Origin: an uncultured Pelagibacteraceae bacterium
GTDB taxonomy: Bacteria; Pseudomonadota; Alphaproteobacteria; Pelagibacterales; Pelagibacteraceae
Direction: 5' to 3'
DNA: 64,000 nucleotides
Assembly: GCA_902571425.1 (NCBI GenBank)
Contig: CACGBZ010000001.1
Span: 248,001 to 312,000, forward strand
Part shown: positions 47,486 to 54,623 of the stretch, piece after piece
Layout: each line of letters starts with the position of its first letter
Numbering within the stretch: position 1 is the first letter of the stretch
The notes under the pieces: model-generated
What the model was told of the DNA's origin: nothing
What the model saw: only the letters and a program-made list of their open reading frames with translations
The model's database searches: none
Position numbers and translations under genes: made by a program

Positions 47486-47810
47486 GCTTTCCAGTAAAAC
47501 TATTTACTAAAATTATACCTACCACTATTAAGAATAGTCCCATTATTGCTTGCCAAGCCAAAGTTTGTTTAAAAAATATATATCCAAGGATTGCTATAGT
47601 AAAAATTCCAAGACCACTCCATGTTGCATACATAATAGCGATAGGAATCTTATCTGCTACAAAAGTTAAAAGATAGAAAGCACAAAGATAAAAAAATGCA
47701 AGAGCTGCTGTTGGGATTAGTTTTGTAAAATTTTGAGTTACAGGTAGTAACATTGTACCTGCAACTTCAAAAAGTACTGCACCTGCAAGAAATAAATATG
47801 TTTTAACCAT
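47478..47810 (-). CDS. Small multidrug resistance (SMR) family transporter
   Basis: A 110-residue four-helix membrane protein. The conserved membrane Glu lies in LFEVAGTMLLP (helix 1) and the YATWSGLGIFTIAILGY motif is the SMR helix 3 signature. These proteins dimerise and export cationic compounds or guanidinium in exchange for protons. Which of the SMR subtypes it is cannot be told from sequence alone. It overlaps the prpE stop by 8 nt at its start and pyrC at its end. Confidence 0.9.
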   Translation of the reverse strand: MVKTYLFLAGAVLFEVAGTMLLPVTQNFTKLIPTAALAFFYLCAFYLLTFVADKIPIAIMYATWSGLGIFTIAILGYIFFKQTLAWQAIMGLFLIVVGIILVNSFTGKLS

Positions 47811-49704
47811 TGTTTAAAATTTTGTGTTGTATCAAATCTTCTTTTATTTCTGTTAAAATTGCCGGATCATCAATTGTTGGAGGAACTTTATACTCAGTAC
47901 CATCTGCAATTTTTCTAATTGTTCCTCTTAAAATTTTACCCGATCTTGTTTTTGGTAATCTTTTAATAACAATCACTACTTTAAATGCAGCAACTGGTCC
48001 AATTTTATCTCTCACCATTTGTACACATTCTTTAGATATAGTTTCGTTATCTTTATCAACACCAGATTTTAAAACTACTAAACCAATAGGTAATTGACCT
48101 TTTAATTTATCTGCAATTCCAAGTACCGCACATTCTGCAACCGATTGATGTTCGGATAATACTTCCTCAATTGCACCTGTTGATAATCTATGACCTGCTA
48201 CATTTATAATGTCATCAGTTCTAGACATGATCCAAATATAACCATCATCATCTATATGGCCCGCATCATATGTTTGATAAAATCCCTTGTAATTAGACAT
48301 ATAGTTTTCTTTATATCTTTGATCTGCATTCCATAATGTTGGGAAAGTGCCAGGAGGCAAAGGCAGTTTAACAACAATGTCTCCCATTTCATTTGGTTTT
48401 GCTAAAGATTGATCTGGCTTAATTATTTTTACATCATATCCAGGAACAGCTTTGCAGGCTGAACCATATTTCGTTTCCATCATTTCAATACCAGTACAAT
48501 TTGAACTGATCGCCCAACTAGTCTCTGTTTGCCACCAATGATCTATCACAGGCAATTTGAGTAAATTCTCAGCCCACTTTATAGTATCTGGATCAGCTCT
48601 CTCTCCAGCAAGGAATAAGCTTTCAAAACTGCTCAAATCATATTTTGAAAAAAATTTACCGTCAGGATCTTCTTTTTTAATTGCTCTAAAAGCTGTTGGA
48701 GCAGTGAATAAGGATTTGACTTTGTAGTCAGAAATTATTTTCCAAAAAGCTCCTGCATCTGGAGTTCCTACAGGCTTACCTTCAAATAAAACTGTAGTGC
48801 ATCCTTTAAATAATGGAGCGTAGACAATATATGAGTGTCCAACAATCCAACCAATATCACTAGCAGACCACCAAATATCATCTGTTTCTATGTTGTAGAT
48901 ATTTTTCATAGTCCATTTGAGTGCAACAATGTGACCTCCAATGTCTCTTACTATACCTTTGGGGGTTCCGGTCGTACCTGATGTGTATAAAATATAGGCA
49001 AACTCATTGGAGTTCATCTCAACACAGTCAGCATCTTTAGCATTAGAGACCACTTCTTCCCAGCTGACTTCATTTGGAGTATTTAATTTAACTTCATGAC
49101 CAGGTCTTTGAAACAAAATCATCTTTTCAATTTTGTGATTGGCTATTTTAATAGCTTCATCAACAAGTGGCTTATATTCAACTGTTCTTCCAGGCTCAAA
49201 ACCACACGAAGCAGTCACTAATATTTTTGCTTCACTGTCATCTATTCTACTTGCAAGCTCATTTGAGGCAAATCCACCAAAAACAACAGAGTGAATTGCA
49301 CCAATTCTTGCACAAGCAAGCATAGCAACCACTGCTTCTGGGATCATTGGCATGTAAATGATCACCCGGTCTCCTTTATTAGCCCCTTGAGATTTCAATG
49401 CCCCTGCAAACTTAGAAACCTTTGACTTTAATTCCTCATAAGTGAACTGACTTTTGTTACCTGTAATTGGACTATCGTAGATTAAAGCTGTCTTTTGACC
49501 TCTTCCTTGATCAATATGGATGTCTAAAGCGTTATAACAGGTGTTGGTAACTCCATCTTCGAACCATTTGTAGAAAGGCGGGTTAGATTTATTTAAAATT
49601 TTTGTTGGTTTTTTAAACCAAAAAATATCTTCAGAGGCTTCACGCCAAAATTTTTCAGGATTTTTAATAGAATTTTCGTAAATTTCATTAAACTTAAAAG
49701 ACAT
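47803..49704 (-). CDS. prpE: Propionyl-CoA synthetase (acyl-CoA synthetase, ANL family)
   Basis: A 633-residue AMP-forming acyl-CoA synthetase activating short-chain acids, most likely propionate. The AMP-binding signature YILYTSGTTGTPKGIVRD, the EVSWEEV region, HWWQTETSWAI and the C-terminal KTRSGKILRGTIRK, whose Lys (SGK) is the catalytic and acetylation site, are present. The stretch ASCGFEPGRTVEYKPLVDEAI (split motif) is characteristic of PrpE rather than acetyl-CoA synthetase. It is divergent from proteorhodopsin across 211 bp. It overlaps the SMR transporter gene by 8 nt. Confidence 0.88.
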   Translation of the reverse strand: MSFKFNEIYENSIKNPEKFWREASEDIFWFKKPTKILNKSNPPFYKWFEDGVTNTCYNALDIHIDQGRGQKTALIYDSPITGNKSQFTYEELKSKVSKFAGALKSQGANKGDRVIIYMPMIPEAVVAMLACARIGAIHSVVFGGFASNELASRIDDSEAKILVTASCGFEPGRTVEYKPLVDEAIKIANHKIEKMILFQRPGHEVKLNTPNEVSWEEVVSNAKDADCVEMNSNEFAYILYTSGTTGTPKGIVRDIGGHIVALKWTMKNIYNIETDDIWWSASDIGWIVGHSYIVYAPLFKGCTTVLFEGKPVGTPDAGAFWKIISDYKVKSLFTAPTAFRAIKKEDPDGKFFSKYDLSSFESLFLAGERADPDTIKWAENLLKLPVIDHWWQTETSWAISSNCTGIEMMETKYGSACKAVPGYDVKIIKPDQSLAKPNEMGDIVVKLPLPPGTFPTLWNADQRYKENYMSNYKGFYQTYDAGHIDDDGYIWIMSRTDDIINVAGHRLSTGAIEEVLSEHQSVAECAVLGIADKLKGQLPIGLVVLKSGVDKDNETISKECVQMVRDKIGPVAAFKVVIVIKRLPKTRSGKILRGTIRKIADGTEYKVPPTIDDPAILTEIKEDLIQHKILNNG

Positions 49705-49915
49705 AAAAATTTGATTCGAATTCCTTAATTTTTTTGGTTTTTAACTTATAAATTGTATTTAATTTTAAAAATTAAGTAAAATCAATGCTTATTAGTGACA
49801 ATTAAGTCTTCATAAAACTATTTTAATTTGCTATTTAACCACAATCTTGGTTTAGGGAGACCTAAGTCTAGTTTATATAAACTAAAAATAAAAACTAACG
49901 AAGAGGGAGTTTTTT
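49705..49915 (+). promoter_or_regulatory. prpE / proteorhodopsin divergent control region with a TTAGG-CCTAA inverted repeat
   Basis: A 211-bp AT-rich gap between two divergent starts. TTAGG (49852-49856), a 4-base loop GAGA, and CCTAA (49861-49865) form an inverted repeat about 50 nt before the proteorhodopsin ATG. TATAAA-like sequences at 49874-49881 could be the -10, with a poor TTGGTT (49847-49852) upstream at non-ideal spacing. AGAGGGAG, a strong Shine-Dalgarno, lies a few bases before the ATG. Promoter assignment is tentative; the repeat is directly visible. Confidence 0.4.
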
Positions 49916-50689
49916 ATGAAAAAACTTAAATTGTTTGCTTTAGCAGCTATGGCTCTGATTGGATTTTCAGGTATAGCTATTGCAGCAGACGCAACGATGT
50001 TGATGCAAGATGACTTCGTCGGAATTTCATTCTGGGTTATCTCTATGGGAATGTTAGCAGCTACTGCTTTCTTTTTCATGGAAGCAGGCAATGTCGCATC
50101 AGGCTGGAGAACATCAGTTATTGTTGCTGGTCTAGTAACTGGTATTGCATTCATACACTACATGTACATGAGAGAAGTATGGGTTGCTACTGGAGACTCG
50201 CCAACTGTTTACAGATACATTGACTGGTTAATCACTGTGCCATTACAGATGGTAGAATTCTATTTAATTCTAGCAGCTATTGGTAAAGCAAACTCTGGAA
50301 TGTTCTGGAGATTGTTAATTGGTTCATTAGTAATGCTAATTGGTGGATACTTAGGTGAAGCAGGATATATTAATGCTACACTAGGTTTCATCATCGGAAT
50401 GGCAGGTTGGGTATACATTCTTTATGAAGTATTCTCAGGTGAAGCTGGTAAAGCTGCAGCGAAAAGTGGTAACAAGGCTCTTGTAACTGCTTTTGGTGCA
50501 ATGAGAATGATCGTTACAGTAGGTTGGGCAATTTACCCATTAGGTTATGTATTTGGTTACTTAACTGGTGGAGTAGACGCTAACTCACTTAACGTCGTTT
50601 ATAACTTAGCTGACTTCATTAACAAAATTGCATTCGGTCTAGTAATTTGGGCTGCTGCAACTAGTTCTGCGGGAAGAAGAGCTAAGTAA
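49916..50689 (+). CDS. Proteorhodopsin, blue-absorbing type, light-driven proton pump
   Basis: A 257-residue seven-helix retinal protein with a cleavable-looking signal sequence (residues ~1-24, ending AIAADA). Numbering is +6 relative to the classic green proteorhodopsin. The retinal Lys is K237 (FINKIAFGLVIW), counterion D103 and proton donor E114 (RYIDWLITVPLQMVEFYL, split), and H81 (FIHYMYMREVW). D and E at these places mark a proton pump. Residue 111, equivalent to position 105, is Gln, which tunes absorption to blue (about 490 nm by established work). Codon use is more GC-rich at third positions than neighbours, typical of high expression. Followed by a strong terminator. No retinal-synthesis gene is in the window. 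Confidence 0.98.
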   Translation: MKKLKLFALAAMALIGFSGIAIAADATMLMQDDFVGISFWVISMGMLAATAFFFMEAGNVASGWRTSVIVAGLVTGIAFIHYMYMREVWVATGDSPTVYRYIDWLITVPLQMVEFYLILAAIGKANSGMFWRLLIGSLVMLIGGYLGEAGYINATLGFIIGMAGWVYILYEVFSGEAGKAAAKSGNKALVTAFGAMRMIVTVGWAIYPLGYVFGYLTGGVDANSLNVVYNLADFINKIAFGLVIWAAATSSAGRRAK

Positions 50690-50709
50690 TTAGCTAAAAT
50701 TTAAATTAA

Positions 50710-50745
50710 GGGCAGGTACAATTTTTGTACTTGCCCTTTTTTTTT
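50710..50745 (+). terminator. Rho-independent terminator of proteorhodopsin
   Basis: GGGCAGGTACAA and TTGTACTTGCCC form a 12-bp stem with one G-T pair around a 3-base loop, followed by nine T residues. It is the strongest hairpin I see in the window. It begins 21 bases after the proteorhodopsin stop, so the pump gene is probably transcribed alone and the desaturase needs its own promoter. Confidence 0.92.
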
Positions 50746-50754
50746 ACCTTTATT

Positions 50755-50785
50755 AAAATTATGTATAATAACTATACATAATTTT
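50755..50785. promoter_or_regulatory. 13-bp perfect inverted repeat overlapping a TATAAT, before the desaturase
   Basis: AAAATTATGTATA (50755-50767), loop ATAAC, then TATACATAATTTT (50773-50785) is a perfect palindrome ending 5 nt before the desaturase ATG. A perfect -10 hexamer TATAAT (50764-50769) spans the left arm and loop. It could be an operator over the promoter or, less likely because it is all A-T, a second terminator. The arrangement is observed; the regulatory role is inferred. Confidence 0.55.
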
Positions 50786-50790
50786 TATCT

Positions 50791-51792
50791 ATGGATGTTA
50801 AATTAGAAAAATGGCACAAATGCCAAGTTGATAAAGAAGTTCTTAAAAAGCTTTCTAAGAAATCAGATATAAAAGGACTTCAACATGTTTCAGTTTTTTT
50901 TGGACTACTGTTAGTAACTGGAATTCTTGCATATCAAACTTGGGGCACATGGTGGTCAGTATTTTGGTTTTTAGTTTATGGAAACATTTATTCTTTCTCT
51001 AATCCATTATGGCATGAGACAGGTCACAAAACTGCTTTTCAATCAAAATTTTTAAATGAATTTTTTTATTATATCTCTTCTTATATGGCTAACTTCGAAC
51101 CAACTAGATGGAGATACACACATTTTGTTCATCATGGAAATACCTATTCAACAGAAAATCCTTTTGATCACGAAATTGAATATGGAAATGATTTAAAAGA
51201 AACACCAAAAAGATTAATTATAAATATAATTCCATTTTTAGATTTAGTATTTTTTAAAAAGCATATTTCCTTCGAAATTATTCAACATGCTTTAGGTATT
51301 AAAACAAAAGTTATGCAAGATAGTATTCCAGAGAATGCACAAGCAAAAGCAATATTAATTTCAAGAATTTATGTTGCTATTTGGCTTTCAATTGTTTTAT
51401 GGTCTTTAATTGTTTCTTCTTGGATGCCTTTATTGTATTTTGTGTTACCACAATTTTATGGAAAAACTTTACACAAACTTGTTGCATTTACTCAACATGC
51501 AGGTTTGGCAAGAAACATAAAAGATCATAGAGTTACATCACGTGAAATGTATTTAAATCCAATACTTAGTTTTTTATATTGGAAAATGGAATATCATTTA
51601 ACTCATCATATGTTTCCAACAGTTCCATCATATAATCTGGATAAATTGCATCATCATATAAAAAATCAATTACCAAAGCCAAATGATGGATTAATAGATG
51701 CATATAAAGAAATTATTCCTGCATTAATGAAACAAAAAGAAGATACGAGCTATTTTATAAAAAAAGAGCTACCTGAACCTCAAAATATTTAA
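50791..51792 (+). CDS. Membrane fatty-acid-desaturase superfamily di-iron oxygenase
   Basis: A 333-residue integral membrane enzyme with the three histidine boxes of the desaturase/hydroxylase superfamily: H75-E-T-G-H79, H111-x-x-H114-H115, and H269-x-x-H272-H273, plus a QHAG segment near residue 236. Two iron atoms held by these would activate O2 to desaturate or hydroxylate a lipid, an alkane-like chain or a carotenoid. About four membrane segments lie between boxes one and three. The next two genes encode ferredoxin and ferredoxin reductase, which would supply its electrons. It has no clear Shine-Dalgarno; a 13-bp palindrome ends 5 nt before its ATG. Substrate is unknown; lipid desaturation or a carotenoid role are both possible. 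Confidence 0.87.
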   Translation: MDVKLEKWHKCQVDKEVLKKLSKKSDIKGLQHVSVFFGLLLVTGILAYQTWGTWWSVFWFLVYGNIYSFSNPLWHETGHKTAFQSKFLNEFFYYISSYMANFEPTRWRYTHFVHHGNTYSTENPFDHEIEYGNDLKETPKRLIINIIPFLDLVFFKKHISFEIIQHALGIKTKVMQDSIPENAQAKAILISRIYVAIWLSIVLWSLIVSSWMPLLYFVLPQFYGKTLHKLVAFTQHAGLARNIKDHRVTSREMYLNPILSFLYWKMEYHLTHHMFPTVPSYNLDKLHHHIKNQLPKPNDGLIDAYKEIIPALMKQKEDTSYFIKKELPEPQNI

Positions 51793-51853
51793 AAATACAC
51801 TAAGTATGATTTTACTTACTTGTCCTATTTATATAAGAAACTATATATAACGC

Positions 51854-52174
51854 ATGGCAAAAATTACTTACCACACTCACGATAACAAAACTCATACAGT
51901 TGATGTTCAAAAGGGATTAACTGTAATGGAAGGAGCGGTTCAAAACGATATTCCAGGTATTGATGCAGATTGTGGAGGTGGAATGGCGTGCGCTACTTGC
52001 CATGTTTATGTCAAAGAGGAATGGTTAGATAAGCTTCCATCAAAAGAAGATGGTGAAGAAGATATGCTTGATATGGCTTTTGAACCAAAAAATAATAGCA
52101 GGTTGAGCTGTCAGTTAATAGTTTCAGATGAGCTAGATGGTTTAGAAGTTAATATTCCATCAAAACAAGGTTAA
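51854..52174 (+). CDS. [2Fe-2S] ferredoxin, adrenodoxin type
   Basis: A 106-residue vertebrate-type ferredoxin. Cluster ligands C40, C46, C49 (C-x5-C-x2-C in [17 protein letters not shown]) and C86 (LSCQLIV) are all present, with an acidic interaction helix at 67-78 ([12 protein letters not shown]). This type carries electrons to P450s, membrane oxygenases or FeS assembly. The next base after its stop begins the ferredoxin reductase. A TATATA at 51842-51847, with TTGTCC 16 bp upstream (51820-51825), puts a predicted start right at the ATG, so the transcript may be leaderless. The isc-type assembly ferredoxin is usually next to hscA; that context is absent here. Confidence 0.93.
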   Translation: MAKITYHTHDNKTHTVDVQKGLTVMEGAVQNDIPGIDADCGGGMACATCHVYVKEEWLDKLPSKEDGEEDMLDMAFEPKNNSRLSCQLIVSDELDGLEVNIPSKQG

Positions 52175-53191
52175 ATGAATAAAACAGATGTATTAATTAT
52201 TGGAGCAGGACCAACAGGTTTATTTTGTGCTCATCAACTTGGAATTATTGGGTTAGGTTGTGAGATAGTAGATAATCTTGATAAAGCAGGAGGCCAATGT
52301 ATTGAACTTTATCCAGATAAACCTATTTATGATATACCAGCAGTGCCTGAGTGTACTGGGGAAGAGCTAACAAATAATCTTTTACAACAAATTAAACCTT
52401 TCAATGTTAAATTTCATTTAAATGAGAGAGTAGAAGAGCTTAAAAAAGTTGAAAATCGATGGCATGTTAAAACTTCAGGTGGAGTAGGGTTTGATGTTGC
52501 ATCAATTGTAATCGCTGGTGGCGTTGGTTCTTTTGAACCCAGGAAATTTCCAGTGAAGGAGTGCGAAAAATTTGAGGGCAATTCTTTATTTTATTCAATT
52601 AAAGATAAATCAATATTTAAAGACAAAACTATTTCAATATTTGGAGGAGGAGATTCAGCTTTAGATTGGGCCATTGAATTATCAAACAGCTCCAAAGTAA
52701 ATTTAATTCACAGAAGAGATGGTTTTAGTGGAGCAGAAGCAAGTGTCCAAAAAGTAAAAGAGCTTAATGAACAAGGAAAATTAAATTTATATACAAAGTT
52801 TCAAATGGACTCAGTTTTAGGAGACAAAAACATTGAGAAAGTAAAAATAAAACATGATGAAGGAGAAATTAAAGAAATTAAATCTGATTACGTATTAGGT
52901 TTTTTTGGTTTAATTATGCAACTTGGTCCTATTTTAGATTGGGGATTAAATATTGATAAGAAAACAGTTCAGGTAAATACTGAAAACTTTGAAACAAATA
53001 TTAATGGAATATTTGCTATAGGTGATATTTGTTCTTATCCGGGAAAATTAAAATTAATTCTTTCAGGTTTTCATGAAGGTGCGTTAGCTGCCAGAGGTTG
53101 TTTTAAATATGCAAAACCAGATGAGAAATTAAGATTTGAATTCACAACAACCTCCAAAGCTGCACAAGAAAGACTTGGAATTAAAAAATGA
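52175..53191 (+). CDS. Ferredoxin--NADP reductase, thioredoxin-reductase-like type
   Basis: A 338-residue flavoprotein of the FNR2 type. It has the two dinucleotide folds of thioredoxin reductase, GAGPTGLFCAHQLG near the N-terminus for FAD and GGGDSALDWAIEL for NADPH, and the late FAIGDICSYPGK, but no CxxC redox pair. The early AGGQCIELYPDKPIYDIP is characteristic of this reductase family. It passes electrons from NADPH to the ferredoxin encoded immediately before it, with no spacer. It overlaps the glutathione transferase gene by 4 nt. Confidence 0.92.
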   Translation: MNKTDVLIIGAGPTGLFCAHQLGIIGLGCEIVDNLDKAGGQCIELYPDKPIYDIPAVPECTGEELTNNLLQQIKPFNVKFHLNERVEELKKVENRWHVKTSGGVGFDVASIVIAGGVGSFEPRKFPVKECEKFEGNSLFYSIKDKSIFKDKTISIFGGGDSALDWAIELSNSSKVNLIHRRDGFSGAEASVQKVKELNEQGKLNLYTKFQMDSVLGDKNIEKVKIKHDEGEIKEIKSDYVLGFFGLIMQLGPILDWGLNIDKKTVQVNTENFETNINGIFAIGDICSYPGKLKLILSGFHEGALAARGCFKYAKPDEKLRFEFTTTSKAAQERLGIKK

Positions 53192-53814
53192 TAGAACTTT
53201 TTTCTGCCAATACTCCAAATGGATGGAAAATAAGCATCATGCTTGAAGAAATTGGGTATGAATACAAAGTAACCAAAGTTGATATTGGTAACGATGAGCA
53301 ATTCAAACCAGAATTTATAAAGCTGAGCCCTTTTGGAAAAATTCCTGTAATCATTGATCATGATAGCAGCAAGAGTATTTTCGAGTCTGGAGCAATATTA
53401 ATGTACTTGGCAGATAAAAGTGGAAAACTTTACAATGAAAAAGATAGACTGGTTATTAATCAATGGTTAATGGCTCAAATGGGTACTGTAGGCCCTATGA
53501 TTGGTCAACATCATCAGTTTCATCACTACAATCCAGGTGAAAGTGAGTTTGGTGAGGAAAGATATTTTAAAATTACTAAAAGACTTTATGGAGAACTGGA
53601 TGCAAGGTTAAAAGAATCTAAATTTCTTGCTGGTACTAATTATACAATTGCTGATATTGCAACCTGGCCATGGATGGCAAGACATGAATGGCATGATATT
53701 GGTTTAAAAAATTATAAAAATCTATCCAGATGGTATTTAGAGATTTCTGAGAGAGAAGCAGTTGTAAAAGGTTATGCCTTTATGGATAAAGAAGCTAAAA
53801 TTCCTAAACCTTGA
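53188..53814 (+). CDS. Glutathione S-transferase family protein (YfcG/nu-like)
   Basis: A 208-residue GST. The thioredoxin-like N-terminal domain contains TPNGWKISIMLEE, then SPFGKIPVI with the cis-Pro and FESGAILMYLADK for glutathione contact. The C-terminal helical domain holds NYTIADIATWPW, the N-capping motif. The TPNGWK start is typical of the YfcG/YghU group, which act as disulfide reductases on glutathione. It is the last gene of the run and overlaps the reductase by 4 nt, suggesting a role in coping with by-products or thiol balance of that module (inference). Confidence 0.9.
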   Translation: MIELFSANTPNGWKISIMLEEIGYEYKVTKVDIGNDEQFKPEFIKLSPFGKIPVIIDHDSSKSIFESGAILMYLADKSGKLYNEKDRLVINQWLMAQMGTVGPMIGQHHQFHHYNPGESEFGEERYFKITKRLYGELDARLKESKFLAGTNYTIADIATWPWMARHEWHDIGLKNYKNLSRWYLEISEREAVVKGYAFMDKEAKIPKP

Positions 53815-53818
53815 AGAT

Positions 53819-53914
53819 TTATCCAAACAACCTATAGAGAGTACTAAGAATTCCATAACCTGAAAATTCAATAGCAACAATTATTATAATTATTAAAACT
53901 AATTTTTTGTTCAT
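53819..53914 (-). CDS. Micro-ORF, 31-residue single-helix membrane peptide
   Basis: An open frame of 31 codons starting at the ATG complementary to 53912-53914, ending TAA at 53819. The product is MNKKLVLIIIIIVAIEFSG followed by YGILSTLYRLFG: a basic start, one hydrophobic helix with a Glu inside it, and a short polar tail. The start overlaps the stop of the next upstream micro-ORF as ATGA, the coupling used by many gene pairs in this window. It ends 4 nt from the convergent GST stop. No family is known to me. Confidence 0.5.
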   Translation of the reverse strand: MNKKLVLIIIIIVAIEFSGYGILSTLYRLFG

Positions 53915-54027
53915 TTCAAAAATAAATAAATCAACAACACAACCCAAAAAAAGGGGTAATAAAAGTAAATATATTTCTTAGCAAAAAGAAATGATATTGA
54001 ATTTTTTTTAGATGTTTTTTTTCTCAT
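53911..54027 (-). CDS. Micro-ORF, 38-residue basic membrane peptide
   Basis: An open frame of 38 codons, ATG at the complement of 54025-54027, TGA ending at 53911. The product begins MRKKTSKKNSISFLFAKKY, very Lys-rich, followed by IYFYYPFFWVVLLIYLFLK, a single aromatic-rich membrane helix. It begins 2 nt after the dksA stop and overlaps the 31-residue frame by 4 nt (ATGA). Together these two frames fill the gap after dksA. Real translation is an inference from spacing and composition. Confidence 0.5.
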   Translation of the reverse strand: MRKKTSKKNSISFLFAKKYIYFYYPFFWVVLLIYLFLK

Positions 54028-54029
54028 AA

Positions 54030-54545
54030 CTAATCATCTGCATGAACTTTTTCATCTTTTTCATGCTTTTCTTGTGCCGCTATCGTATATTTTGCAACAG
54101 GTCTGGCCATTAATCTTTTTAATCCAATTGGTTCTGCCGTATCTAAACAATAACCATAAGTATCTTCTCTAATTCTTCTTAATGCTTTATCAATTTCTGA
54201 TATTAATTTAATCTGACGATTAATCGCTTTCATTTCTACATTGCTATCAATATAGGAGTTTGCTTGATCCACAATATCTGCAGAAATATTATTGTCATCC
54301 ATACTACCATTGTACAGAGCTTCGTTATTAGCTTTAATCAATTCCTTTTTCCATTCTGTTAGTCTTATTCTGAAATATACTTTATGTTTTTCACACATAT
54401 ATTTTTCAGTATCTTTTGGAACATATGTTTTTGAAATTTTTATAGGTCCTTTTGAAACAACTTTGGCTGCAGTTGTTTTTGGCTTGCTTGCAACTTTATT
54501 TTTTGGTTTTGATACTTTTTTCTTTGCTTTAGAACTCTTTGGCAT
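54030..54545 (-). CDS. dksA: DksA/TraR-type RNA polymerase-binding regulator with reduced zinc finger
   Basis: A 171-residue DksA relative. Residues ~2-45 form a Lys/Ala/Thr-rich basic extension. The helical coiled coil follows with FRIRLTEWKKELI, and the C-terminal globular part has RIREDTYGYCLDTAEPIGLKRLMARPVAKYT. Only one Cys of the usual C-x2-C/C-x2-C set is clearly left at that site, so it probably does not bind zinc, as in DksA2-like and many alphaproteobacterial forms. DksA works with ppGpp in the secondary channel of RNA polymerase to retune transcription in starvation. Two micro-ORFs follow closely downstream. Confidence 0.88.
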   Translation of the reverse strand: MPKSSKAKKKVSKPKNKVASKPKTTAAKVVSKGPIKISKTYVPKDTEKYMCEKHKVYFRIRLTEWKKELIKANNEALYNGSMDDNNISADIVDQANSYIDSNVEMKAINRQIKLISEIDKALRRIREDTYGYCLDTAEPIGLKRLMARPVAKYTIAAQEKHEKDEKVHADD

Positions 54546-54623
54546 AGCGTAAATTTGATCACGCGCAGTATATTCAGCAAATTAGGGGTGTCAAGCAAGC
54601 TTAATTGATATAAATATTTATAA

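Noticed and set aside
49882-50154. Minus-strand 90-codon frame opposite the proteorhodopsin start
   Set aside because: Antisense to a highly conserved membrane protein; the composition follows from helical codons read backwards.
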